From positions 1-22,619 of the forward strand of contig CAYHFD010000012.1 in NCBI GenBank assembly GCA_964355855.1: a stretch of 22,619 bases of DNA. Direction: 5' to 3'. The DNA comes from XYD1-FULL-44-32 sp964355855 (GTDB taxonomy: Bacteria > Patescibacteriota > Minisyncoccia > Phycocordibacterales > XYD1-FULL-46-19). Positions 14,037 through 21,482 of this stretch are shown one piece after another. The translations under genes and the position numbers were made by a program. Within the stretch, counting starts at the first letter, position 1. Every line of letters starts with the position of its first letter. The notes under the pieces are model-generated. The model saw only the letters and a program-made list of their open reading frames with translations. It was not told where the DNA came from and did not search any database.

Positions 14037-14906
14037 ATGTATGAAATCAAATTATTGGCTAAAAAAGATTGGCCTCCCCTTTTAGCAGAAATTCCCGATC
14101 CACCCAGTAAATTAAATATTGTAGGAAATTTACCTGATCCAGATAAATACACTTATTTAGCCGTCGTCGGCTCACGCAAATATTCTAATTACGGTAAGGA
14201 TGCCTGTGAAAACCTGATTGCCGGCTTAGCCGGGTTTCCGATTGCCATTGTTTCTGGTTTAGCTTTAGGTATCGATGGTATTGCCCACCAAGCGGCCTTA
14301 AAAGCTGGCCTACTAACGATTGCCGTACCCGGCTCAGGACTTTCTCCTCTAGTTCTTTATCCGCCATCCAATCGCCACTTAGCAGAAAACATAATTAAAA
14401 ATAGTGGTTGTCTCTTGTCTGAATTTGAACCAGAGTTTCAGGCCACTCCTTATAGCTTTCCTAAACGAAATCGGATTATGGCCGGCATTAGTGTGGCCAC
14501 CCTTATTGTTGAAGCATCAGAAAAATCGGGAACACTTATTACCGCCCGTTTAGCCCTAGACTATAATAGAGAAGTCTTAATTGTTCCTGGACCAATCTTT
14601 AACGAAGGTTCAGCTGGTACCCTACGCCTATTAAAAGACGGTGCCAGGCCAGTGACCACCAGCGAAGATATTTTAGAGGCTTTGAGTCTTGATAATTTAC
14701 TTGGAGCCAAAAAGGAGAAAGATTTATCAGAATTATCAGAGCAAGAAAAATTTGTCTATCAAATAATTATTACCGAACCAATGTCCCGGGACGAAATTAT
14801 TATTGAATCAAAACTTACAGTCACCGAAATTAGCACAACTTTATCCCTACTAGAAATAAAAGGTTATATCGAAGAATCAAATGGGAACTTTCGAGTAATA
14901 AATTGA
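14037..14906 (+). CDS. dprA: DNA-processing protein DprA
   Basis: A 289-aa protein that binds incoming single-stranded DNA and loads RecA during natural transformation. The Rossmann domain is clear: LAVVGSRKYSNYG (41-53), SGLALGIDGIAHQAAL (73-88), FPKRNRIMAG (141-150), EASEKSGTLITARLALDYNREVL (159-181) and VPG. A C-terminal winged-helix (DML1-like) domain covers about 225-289 (LSEQEKFVYQIIITEPMSRDEII...). The usual N-terminal SAM-like domain is nearly absent, a common short form. The start MYEIKLL (ATG 14037) is preferred because of the -10 at 14022-14027. topA follows after 69 nt, the frequent dprA-topA order, though topA has its own promoter. It suggests that the cell takes up DNA, as proposed for many Patescibacteria. 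Confidence 0.95.
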   Translation: MYEIKLLAKKDWPPLLAEIPDPPSKLNIVGNLPDPDKYTYLAVVGSRKYSNYGKDACENLIAGLAGFPIAIVSGLALGIDGIAHQAALKAGLLTIAVPGSGLSPLVLYPPSNRHLAENIIKNSGCLLSEFEPEFQATPYSFPKRNRIMAGISVATLIVEASEKSGTLITARLALDYNREVLIVPGPIFNEGSAGTLRLLKDGARPVTTSEDILEALSLDNLLGAKKEKDLSELSEQEKFVYQIIITEPMSRDEIIIESKLTVTEISTTLSLLEIKGYIEESNGNFRVIN

Positions 14907-14958
14907 TAATATTTGCATATTTTACTAGTCTTTGTTACTACTGATAGCGCTAATAATA

Positions 14959-14967
14959 TGGTAGAGT
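14959..14967 (+). promoter_or_regulatory. Extended -10 of topA
   Basis: TGG-TAGAGT ends 8 nt before ATG 14976, again consistent with a leaderless or 1-nt leader mRNA. No good -35. Confidence 0.45.
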
Positions 14968-14975
14968 ATCTAAAC

Positions 14976-17174
14976 ATGAAATTACTTATTGTTGAATCAC
15001 CAGCCAAAGCTAAGACTATTTCTAAATATCTTGACGGCGCCTACACCGTACGTGCCTCGGTCGGGCACATTAGAGATTTACCAAAATCCAACAAAAACGC
15101 CATCGATATCGATGGTGGTTTTATTCCCCGTTATGAAATTTCTAAAGACAAATATAAGGTAGTGGCTGAACTAAAAAAATTAGCCGAAAAAGCGGAAGAA
15201 GTCGTGCTCGCGACTGACCCCGACCGCGAAGGCGAGGCAATTGCTTGGCATATCGTCCAGGCCCTGGGTTTGGAAAAATCTCAAACACCAAATGTCAAAC
15301 GAATTACTTTTCATGAAATAACCAAAGAGGCCGTCAAGGAAGCCATGCTTCACCCGCGAGAAATAGACCAGGACTTGCGCCAAGCGCAAGAAGCAAGACG
15401 AGTACTTGACCGTCTGTTTGGCTACGACTTGTCTGGCTTAATTTGGAAAAAACTCCGTTATGGTCTATCGGCTGGGCGCGTCCAGTCACCGGCCCTGCGC
15501 ATCTTGGTGGAACGAGAAAAAGAAATAAAAGCTTTTGTCCCGGAAAGTTACTGGGTGATCAACGCCCTGATGAAAGAACCGGGCGGCACCGACCTGCCTT
15601 TTAATTGTTCGGTCGAACCTAAAACGGCTGCCGCCGCCAACCAAATCGTGACGGCCGGCAAAGCCGCCACTTGGCACATCGCCGATATTAAAGAAACTGA
15701 AGCCAAAAGAAATCCCCGCCCACCTTTTACCACTTCCACTCTCCAGCAAGCGGCTTCTTCTCGCCTGGGCTATTCCCCTTCGATTACGATGCGCCTGGCT
15801 CAAAAGCTTTATGAAGCCGGACATATTACCTATATGCGTACCGATAGCACCAATCTTTCCGCTCAAGCCCTCGATGAGATAAAAACCGTGGTGGACCGAG
15901 AATTCGGCCGTGAACATTTTGAAAACCACATCTACACTAAAAAGTCCAAGAATGCCCAAGAAGCGCATGAAGCAATCCGCCCTACTCACACCAGTACTCG
16001 CTCCGCGGGCGGAAGCGACCAGGAAAAGCGGCTGTATAAGCTGATCTGGGAACGAGCAGTTAGTAGCCAGATGAAGCCCGCCAATGTCTTGCGGACTAGG
16101 GTGACAGCCGAAGTAAAAGATAAAGTTGTGCCCGTATTTTATGCCAATGGTTCGCGGGTTCTCTACCCCGGCTGGCTCTTGGCTGACCCGCGTGCCCGGG
16201 GCGAAGATGTCGATTTACCCAAGCTTACGGTCGGTGGCCGTCTTGATTTAGTCGAGCTGTCAGCCGAAGGCAAAGAAACTCTGCCCCCACCCCGCTACAC
16301 GGAGGCCGGTCTAGTGAAAGAACTAGAAAAGCGAGGAATTGGCCGGCCAAGTACCTATGCCCCCACTATTAAAACTATCATTGACCGTGGTTATGTCGCC
16401 AAAGAAGCCCGGGCTCTGAAACCAACGGATATGGGAGAACTGGTATCGGACTTTGTGTCCGAACATTTTACCGACTATGTCAGTGATACTTTTACCGCCG
16501 AAATGGAAGATGAACTCGATGAGATTGCCACCGGCAAGCGTGATTATGTTAAAACCCTACAAAATTTTTATGGCCCTTTTAGCAAAGCAATAAAATCTAA
16601 AAACAATATCGAGAAGATTTCCAATCTAGGCGAAGCCCCGGCTGATATTAGATGCCCGCTTTGTGGTGGCGCGATGATTATTAAATTTGGCAAGGGGGGT
16701 AAATTTTATTCTTGTGCTAAATTTCCAGACTGTGCGGGTGCTCTAACCCTTGAAGGCAAAAAGCTGGAGGGACCAAAAGATTTGGGTCGGATCTGTCCCA
16801 AATGTGGTAAGGCCAACCTTGTCGAACGTGAAGGGCGCTTTGGTAAATTTATTTCCTGTAGTAGCTACCCCAAATGTAAACATATTGAACAAGACCCCAA
16901 TGCCGAAAAACCCGGCGACACTGGCGTCGCTTGCCCTTTGTGCCAAAAAGGTACAATGGTCGAAAAACGCGGACGCTTTGGTCTATTTTATGGTTGTTCT
17001 AATTATCCTGACTGTAAACATATTATAAAATCAAAACCAACCGGAAAAATTTGTGGTTATACTCGCGAAACTGGACCATGTATTCACCTAATGATGGCCG
17101 GCACTAAAACTATCCCCGAGCGCTGTTCCGATAAAACCTGTCCTAACCACAATCCCCACAAATTGGAAAAATAG
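14976..17174 (+). CDS. topA: DNA topoisomerase I
   Basis: A 732-aa type IA topoisomerase that relaxes negative supercoils. From ATG 14976 it begins MKLLIVESPAKAKTISKYL, the standard TOPRIM start. ATDPDREGEAIAWH (79-92) carries the metal-binding acidic residues, GRVQSPALRILVERE (167-181) is typical, and ITYMRTDSTNLS (284-295) holds the catalytic Tyr286. The C-terminus has three tetracysteine zinc ribbons (CPLCGGAM...CAKFPDC, CPKCGKAN...CSSYPKC, CPLCQKGT...CSNYPDC). A fourth Cys-rich segment at the very end (CGYTRETGPC...CSDKTC) may form another. An in-frame extension of 21 residues upstream is rejected because the -10 at 14962-14967 lies inside it. A terminator follows the stop directly. Confidence 0.98.
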   Translation: MKLLIVESPAKAKTISKYLDGAYTVRASVGHIRDLPKSNKNAIDIDGGFIPRYEISKDKYKVVAELKKLAEKAEEVVLATDPDREGEAIAWHIVQALGLEKSQTPNVKRITFHEITKEAVKEAMLHPREIDQDLRQAQEARRVLDRLFGYDLSGLIWKKLRYGLSAGRVQSPALRILVEREKEIKAFVPESYWVINALMKEPGGTDLPFNCSVEPKTAAAANQIVTAGKAATWHIADIKETEAKRNPRPPFTTSTLQQAASSRLGYSPSITMRLAQKLYEAGHITYMRTDSTNLSAQALDEIKTVVDREFGREHFENHIYTKKSKNAQEAHEAIRPTHTSTRSAGGSDQEKRLYKLIWERAVSSQMKPANVLRTRVTAEVKDKVVPVFYANGSRVLYPGWLLADPRARGEDVDLPKLTVGGRLDLVELSAEGKETLPPPRYTEAGLVKELEKRGIGRPSTYAPTIKTIIDRGYVAKEARALKPTDMGELVSDFVSEHFTDYVSDTFTAEMEDELDEIATGKRDYVKTLQNFYGPFSKAIKSKNNIEKISNLGEAPADIRCPLCGGAMIIKFGKGGKFYSCAKFPDCAGALTLEGKKLEGPKDLGRICPKCGKANLVEREGRFGKFISCSSYPKCKHIEQDPNAEKPGDTGVACPLCQKGTMVEKRGRFGLFYGCSNYPDCKHIIKSKPTGKICGYTRETGPCIHLMMAGTKTIPERCSDKTCPNHNPHKLEK

Positions 17175-17176
17175 TA

Positions 17177-17214
17177 AAAAAATGAGTAAACACTGGCACT
17201 GTTACTCATTTTTT
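17177..17214 (+). terminator. Intrinsic terminator of topA
   Basis: 13-bp stem AAAAAATGAGTAA (17177-17189) with TTACTCATTTTTT (17202-17214), 12-nt loop. The 3' arm supplies the U-tract. It begins 2 nt after the topA stop. Confidence 0.9.
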
Positions 17215-17230
17215 ATATTTATCTAATTTC

Positions 17231-17239
17231 TGCTACGAT
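17231..17239 (+). promoter_or_regulatory. Extended -10 of rel (leaderless)
   Basis: TGC-TACGAT ends 6 nt before ATG 17246. An overlapping TATAAT (17239-17244) is a better hexamer but would start transcription inside the gene, so the extended element is the better fit. Confidence 0.45.
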
Positions 17240-17245
17240 ATAATT

Positions 17246-18697
17246 ATGTTTAAGTTTTTTACTAAACAACTTGACCCCGAAGAAATCTTTAGGCTGATGC
17301 CGTCCCCCAGTGAAGAGGATAAAACTAAGATTATTTCGGCACTCGAATTTGCTCGCCTTGCCCACGAGGGTCAGGTCCGATTTTCGGGTGATCCTTATGT
17401 TACCCACCCTTTTGAAGTTGCCAAGATTCTAGCCGAATTTAGAGTTTCCACCGACATGATAGTAGCTGGTCTTATTCACGACACTTTAGAGGATACAGCC
17501 GTAACGGCCGATGACATTCGCGAAAAATTTGGTGAGAATATTCTTTTTCTGGTCGAAGGCGTTACTAAACTCGGTAAAATAAAATATCGAGGTCTAGAAC
17601 GCCACGCTGAAAGTTTGCGGAAACTTTTTGTCGCCATGGCCGAAGACATTAGTGTCATCCTAATAAAATTGGCCGATCGTCTTCACAATGTCCGCACCTT
17701 GCAATATGTCCGCCCTGACAAGCAAGAACGGATTGCCCGCGAAACTATCGACATTTACGCCCCTATTGCCAACCGCCTGGGAATTTGGCGCCTAAAAGGC
17801 ATGCTAGAGGATGCTAGTTTTCCCTATGTCTATCCCGATCAATATAAACAGGTGATTAAGCTCCGAAAAACTAAAGGTAAGGAATCATTAAAATGGATGG
17901 AAAAAGTTTCTCGCAACCTACAAAAAATATTAGCGGAAAATGGCCTGCGCGACATTCAAATTGATTTTCGTATTAAATATCTGTATGGATTGTATAAAAA
18001 ATTGCTAAAAAATAATATGAATATTGACCGGATTTATGACATCTTGGCCATCCGGATTATTGTTGACACTATTCCCCAATGCTACCAAGTTTTAGGTATA
18101 GTTCACGGCCTATATAGACCAGTGCCTGGCCGCTTAGACGATTATATTGCTCGCGAAAAACCCAACGGCTATCGCAGTATTCACACCGATGTTTTTACGG
18201 CCGATGGCCGTATTGTCGAGATTCAGATTAGAACCAAGGAAATGCACGAGGAAGCCCAATTTGGTATTGCTTCACATATTATTTATACCGAAACCGGCAA
18301 ACCTAAAGAGGGTGGCAAGCTTGATTCCAAAATGAGCTGGATAAAAGACCTTATTGAATTTCAAAAAAATACCCATGAGTCGGAAGAATTTTTAACCACC
18401 TTAAAAACCGATTTTTTTCACGATCAAATTTTTATTTTTACTCCTAAGGGCGATGTGATCGAACTGCCGGTTGGCGCCACGGTGATTGATTTCGCCTACG
18501 CGATTCACTCGGATATTGGCAATCACGCCGCGGGTTCGCGCATCAATGGTAAGTTTTCCAGCTTAGACACGATTTTAAAAAATAAAGACGTAGTAGAAAT
18601 TGAAGTGAAAAAAAATGCTAAACCAAGTTTAAAATGGCTAGATTTATCCAAAACGACGATGGCCAAAAGGCATATTCGCTCCTACTTACAAAAATAG
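17246..18697 (+). CDS. rel: RelA/SpoT-type (p)ppGpp synthetase/hydrolase, short form
   Basis: A 483-aa stringent-response enzyme. The HD hydrolase domain is complete: THPFEVA (53-59, His54), LIHDTLEDT (76-84, HDxxED) and KLADRLHNVRTL (141-152). The synthetase domain shows FRIKYLYGLYKKL (241-253), YDILAIRIIV (264-273), KPNGYRSIHT (305-314) and EIQIRTKEMHEEAQFGIASH (325-344). A TGS domain (about 393-455, FIFTPKGDVIELPVGATVIDFAYAIH) follows. The protein then stops at IRSYLQK, just as the helical region begins, so the zinc-finger and ACT/RRM regulatory domains of full-length Rel (usually over 700 aa) are missing. Both activities look intact. It is convergent with parB, only 8 nt apart, with no visible terminator between them. 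Confidence 0.96.
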   Translation: MFKFFTKQLDPEEIFRLMPSPSEEDKTKIISALEFARLAHEGQVRFSGDPYVTHPFEVAKILAEFRVSTDMIVAGLIHDTLEDTAVTADDIREKFGENILFLVEGVTKLGKIKYRGLERHAESLRKLFVAMAEDISVILIKLADRLHNVRTLQYVRPDKQERIARETIDIYAPIANRLGIWRLKGMLEDASFPYVYPDQYKQVIKLRKTKGKESLKWMEKVSRNLQKILAENGLRDIQIDFRIKYLYGLYKKLLKNNMNIDRIYDILAIRIIVDTIPQCYQVLGIVHGLYRPVPGRLDDYIAREKPNGYRSIHTDVFTADGRIVEIQIRTKEMHEEAQFGIASHIIYTETGKPKEGGKLDSKMSWIKDLIEFQKNTHESEEFLTTLKTDFFHDQIFIFTPKGDVIELPVGATVIDFAYAIHSDIGNHAAGSRINGKFSSLDTILKNKDVVEIEVKKNAKPSLKWLDLSKTTMAKRHIRSYLQK

Positions 18698-18705
18698 ACT
18701 AGGGT

Positions 18706-19671
18706 TTATAAAGAAAAATTGTGAATTGAATAAAGCTCGTCGTCGCCATCAGTCGAGTCATCGATAGGCATCTCATCTTCTGGGGCCAATATAAGGCCTT
18801 CGGTGACCATTTTGGGCTCCTCCTCGGTCGAACCCTCAATAAGAGACAATATTTTACCCAAATCCTCTGGCGAGAAAAAAGAAATGGTTAATCTTCCTCC
18901 TTGTTCCTTTTTTTCTAATCTTACTTTAGCCCCAAATTTTTGAGAGAGTCGTTCTTCCATGGCTACCACCTGCGGGTCAGTCATAGTTCCGGGCTTGCGC
19001 ACTTTTTCCACCGCCACCCGCCTAGCCGCTTGCTCGGCTTCGCGCACTGTTAACCGCCTTAACATAATCTCTCTAAATAATGTTCCTTGTTCTTCGGGAC
19101 GATCAATAAGCATTAAGAGCGGTCTGGTATGCCCTTCGGTAATTTTCTTTTCCGTTAAGGCATCGAGCATTTCCTGTGGTAGACCCAAAATTCGCACCGA
19201 GTTAGCCACATATTCCCGACTTTTTCCTACTTTTTTAGCGATTTCGGTATGTTTTAAATTAAATTCCTTGGCTAATTTCATAAAGGCTTCGGCCCGATCA
19301 ACTGGATTTAAATCTTCACGTTGTAGGTTTTCAATAATAGCCATTTCCAACTTCATCTTGTCGGTCTGGTCACCAGCCCGAATAATTGCCGGCACCTGAA
19401 AAAGACCGGCTATTTTTGAGGCCCGTAAACGTCGTTCACCAGCGATTAACTCATATTCAGTATAAAGGCCCCCGTCTTCCCTCTCGACCTCTCTACGGGT
19501 CACCACCAGTGGTTGAAGCACCCCGTATTGGCGAATTGAATCAGCTAGGCTGCGTAGATGGTCCTCATCAAACTCCCGCCGGGGTTGAAAAGGATTCGGT
19601 TTTATTTTATCCAGATCAATCCAAAAAATGGAATGGTTGTATAAAAGCTTATCATCTTCAGTTGGTTCCAT
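18706..19671 (-). CDS. parB: Chromosome partitioning protein ParB
   Basis: A 321-aa CTP-dependent DNA clamp that loads at parS sites and helps segregate the chromosome. The N-terminal ParB domain has NPFQPR (26-31), LADSIRQYGVLQPL (42-55) and the CTP-binding GERRLRA (78-84). ENLQREDLNPVDRAEAF (114-130) leads into the helix-turn-helix (about 141-161, TEIAKKVGKSREYVANSVRIL). The C-terminal third is acidic and more divergent, with a dimerisation part ending in a short hydrophobic tail. No parA is in the window. A TATAAT lies 7 nt before the ATG, so its mRNA is probably leaderless. The N-terminal 15 residues before FWIDLDKI are extra compared with most ParB proteins. Confidence 0.96.
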   Translation of the reverse strand: MEPTEDDKLLYNHSIFWIDLDKIKPNPFQPRREFDEDHLRSLADSIRQYGVLQPLVVTRREVEREDGGLYTEYELIAGERRLRASKIAGLFQVPAIIRAGDQTDKMKLEMAIIENLQREDLNPVDRAEAFMKLAKEFNLKHTEIAKKVGKSREYVANSVRILGLPQEMLDALTEKKITEGHTRPLLMLIDRPEEQGTLFREIMLRRLTVREAEQAARRVAVEKVRKPGTMTDPQVVAMEERLSQKFGAKVRLEKKEQGGRLTISFFSPEDLGKILSLIEGSTEEEPKMVTEGLILAPEDEMPIDDSTDGDDELYSIHNFSL

Positions 19672-19678
19672 AAGTAAT

Positions 19679-19684
19679 ATTATA
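19679..19684 (-). promoter_or_regulatory. -10 element of parB (leaderless)
   Basis: Minus-strand TATAAT ends 7 nt before the ATG at 19671. It lies in the 55-nt gap after the homing endonuclease gene. Confidence 0.6.
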
Positions 19685-19726
19685 TCATATGGTAATAGGT
19701 CATATAAATGGTTCGATTTTAAAGCC

Positions 19727-20308
19727 TTAATCTTTTATAAGTTTAATGGTTCCTATAAATTCTAAGGTATTTTTTGAAATTCTTATTGTATGTTTAATAA
19801 GCCCGTTTTTAGTTTTCAATTTTTGTAAATTTGGATAAAATCCAAGTTTTTTTATCATAAAAACAATATCCGATACTAAGATTGGAGCATGATTAACAAA
19901 ATTAACCATTAGATATCCTCTATCATAATAAATTGAACCATCAGTCTGAAATAATCCTCTCAAACATTCTTTAGAAAAACTGGCATCCTCAATTATCCAA
20001 CTAGGCACAAAAATACCCTGCTTTATTTTAGAGCCACCTTTAGCTGTCCAACCTAGTATTGATTCTAAATAGTTTGAATAGCAATAAACATCTACGCTAT
20101 TACCACGGTCTACCCTGCCCACTTTATTGTCTGGTAGCAGTTTTTGAAGACTATTAGCAATTTTTTCTACTAATCGAGGATACTTTTTATCACAAGTAAT
20201 TCTTAATTTGACAGCTCGCCCATTAGAATTGGATAAATTACCATCTCCAAGGGATAACCCAATAATATAAGCCCTCAACTTTAAATTTTTACTAAGACGC
20301 TTTTTCAA
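19727..20308 (-). CDS. Free-standing LAGLIDADG homing endonuclease
   Basis: A 193-aa monomeric double-motif homing endonuclease. The first LAGLIDADG helix is RAYIIGLSLGDGN (12-24, acidic Asp22) and the second CLRGLFQTDGS (115-125, Asp123). Each is followed by a beta-rich DNA-binding saddle (RAVKLRITCD..., YLMVNFVNHAPILVSDIV...), ending with the typical SKNTLEFIGTI. Codon use is AT-rich. The reading frame is open back through the 3' half of the adjacent tRNA-Leu(CAA) gene to a GTG at 20350, which would add 14 residues. I start at the TTG at 20306-20308, only 1 nt beyond the tRNA, since that is where family similarity begins. No intron or intein host is visible. Such enzymes cut a 14-40 bp site to spread their own gene; the tRNA end is an obvious candidate target. 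Confidence 0.9.
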   Translation of the reverse strand: MKKRLSKNLKLRAYIIGLSLGDGNLSNSNGRAVKLRITCDKKYPRLVEKIANSLQKLLPDNKVGRVDRGNSVDVYCYSNYLESILGWTAKGGSKIKQGIFVPSWIIEDASFSKECLRGLFQTDGSIYYDRGYLMVNFVNHAPILVSDIVFMIKKLGFYPNLQKLKTKNGLIKHTIRISKNTLEFIGTIKLIKD

Positions 20309-20309
20309 G

Positions 20310-20391
20310 TGCCGGAGGTGGGAATTGAACCCACAAACCTTGCGGCACACGATTTTGAGTCGTGCATGTTTACCAATTTCATCACTCCGGC
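20310..20391 (-). tRNA. tRNA-Leu (anticodon CAA)
   Basis: 82 nt. The acceptor stem GCCGGAG pairs with CTCCGGC, discriminator A at 20310. The anticodon loop CTCAAAA on a CACGA/TCGTG stem gives CAA, reading UUG. A class II long variable arm (TGCCGCAAGGTTT region) and T-arm GTGGG-TTCAATT-CCCAC are present. CCA is not encoded. A36-A37-A38 makes it a MiaA substrate. It is intact, without an intron. The homing endonuclease gene begins 1 nt after its 3' end. Confidence 0.96.
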
Positions 20392-20403
20392 TTTAATAAT
20401 GGT

Positions 20404-20432
20404 AGTTTAGCCAAATTTAATAAGTAAAGCAA
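20404..20432 (-). promoter_or_regulatory. Promoter of tRNA-Leu
   Basis: Minus strand: -35 TTGCTT (20427-20432), 17-nt spacer, -10 TAAACT (20404-20409), 12 nt before the tRNA 5' end. Transcription would also run into the endonuclease gene. Confidence 0.6.
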
Positions 20433-20505
20433 CATATAGTAATTTACTACTAAAATAGGTCCTTAAACCGCAGATACGACCAATTGATAGAACCACACCC
20501 CACAA

Positions 20506-20557
20506 CCAGTGCGTCCGCCCTGCCAGTTCGGCATAGACTGGTAACGCGCCAGTTTTT
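20506..20557 (+). other. Attenuator-like leader structure ahead of miaA
   Basis: CCAGT occurs at 20506-20510, 20523-20527 and 20549-20553, and its single complement ACTGG at 20537-20541. ACTGG can pair with the second or the third copy. The latter forms a small hairpin followed by TTTT, like a terminator. An outer GCGT/ACGC pairing (20511-20514 with 20544-20547) supports the alternative fold. No convincing upstream promoter is seen. Confidence 0.3.
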
Positions 20558-20561
20558 CGTA

Positions 20562-20567
20562 TATCGT
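20562..20567 (+). promoter_or_regulatory. Possible -10 of miaA (leaderless)
   Basis: TATCGT ends 6 nt before the GTG at 20574. It is a weak hexamer, kept because its spacing matches the other genes here. Confidence 0.35.
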
Positions 20568-20573
20568 ATTAGC

Positions 20574-21473
20574 GTGGAAACCATAACTAAAGACAAACTT
20601 CTGGTCATATTAGGCCCCACCGCCTCGGGTAAATCGGCTCTAGCTGTCGATTTAGCTCTAGAATTTGACGGCGAGGTAATATCGGCCGATTCTCGGCAAG
20701 TTTATCGTGGACTAGACATTGGGTCGGGCAAAGTCACCGAGGAAGAAATGCGAGGGGTTTTTCATCATCTCTTAGATGTGTCCGATCTTAATGAAATTTT
20801 TACTGTTGCCGATTTTAAAGAACAAGCGAACCTAGCCATAAAAAATATAATCAGTCGTAACAAATTACCTATTTTAGTTGGTGGTACTGGTTTCTATATT
20901 CAAGCCGTTGTCGACGATTTAAGCTTGCCCGATGTTCCACCCGATGAATCGTTAAGACTAGAACTGGAGACCTATCCAACAATTGACTTGGTTGAACTAT
21001 TGCGAACCATCGACCCCGACCGTGCCTCGACTATTGATCTGCACAATCGCCCACGACTAATTCGAGCCATTGAGGTGGCCAAGGCATTGGGTAAAGTACC
21101 CCCGCTACCGGAAGCCAATTCTCTCTACGATTTACTACAACTTGGTTTATATGTGTCACCACCGGAATTGTTTAAAAAGATTCACAACCGTCTGCAAGTT
21201 AGAGCTAAAAATGGACTTATTGAAGAGGTTAAAAAACTAAAAGACGAGGGGATAAATTCCGAACGACTGGAAGATTTGGGGCTTGAATATCGTTATGTTA
21301 GTGAATATTTAGATGGCAAGTTTTCTCGTGACACCATGCTCGCCGAGCTTGAGCAGGCCATCCGTCAATATGCCAAACGGCAAATGACTTGGTTCAAGCG
21401 GGACAACCGGATTAAGTGGATTACCGAACCAGAGCAGGCCTATCCGTTGATGCGGAAGTTTTTGAGTTTCTAA
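20574..21473 (+). CDS. miaA: tRNA dimethylallyltransferase
   Basis: A 299-aa enzyme that transfers the dimethylallyl group to N6 of A37 in tRNAs reading codons that start with U. The P-loop is GPTASGKS (14-21), ISADSRQVYRGLDIGSGK (36-53) is the substrate site with Asp39, HHLLDV (64-69) follows, and LVGGTGFYIQAV (101-112) is family-specific. LHNRPRLIRAIEV and the C-terminal QAIRQYAKRQMTWFKRD (tRNA-binding) are present. I choose GTG 20574, which gives the usual short N-terminus before KLLVILGP and fits the -10 at 20562-20567. A TTG at 20484 would add 30 unrelated residues. The gene lies between tRNA-Leu(CAA) and tRNA-Trp(CCA), both with A36-A37-A38. Confidence 0.96.
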   Translation: METITKDKLLVILGPTASGKSALAVDLALEFDGEVISADSRQVYRGLDIGSGKVTEEEMRGVFHHLLDVSDLNEIFTVADFKEQANLAIKNIISRNKLPILVGGTGFYIQAVVDDLSLPDVPPDESLRLELETYPTIDLVELLRTIDPDRASTIDLHNRPRLIRAIEVAKALGKVPPLPEANSLYDLLQLGLYVSPPELFKKIHNRLQVRAKNGLIEEVKKLKDEGINSERLEDLGLEYRYVSEYLDGKFSRDTMLAELEQAIRQYAKRQMTWFKRDNRIKWITEPEQAYPLMRKFLSF

Positions 21474-21482
21474 ATCAATATA

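Noticed and set aside
15486..15989. 167-aa antisense ORF within topA
   Set aside because: It is a shadow frame of a well-conserved gene, without a start signal or recognisable motif.
19690..19726. Direct repeat of the tRNA-Leu 3' end beyond the endonuclease gene (att-like duplication)
   Set aside because: Only a short GGTTCGAT resemblance to a generic T-arm is seen, in the wrong context; no real repeat of the tRNA end was found.
20310..20391. Intron in tRNA-Leu hosting the homing endonuclease
   Set aside because: The tRNA is complete and folds without interruption; the endonuclease lies after its 3' end.
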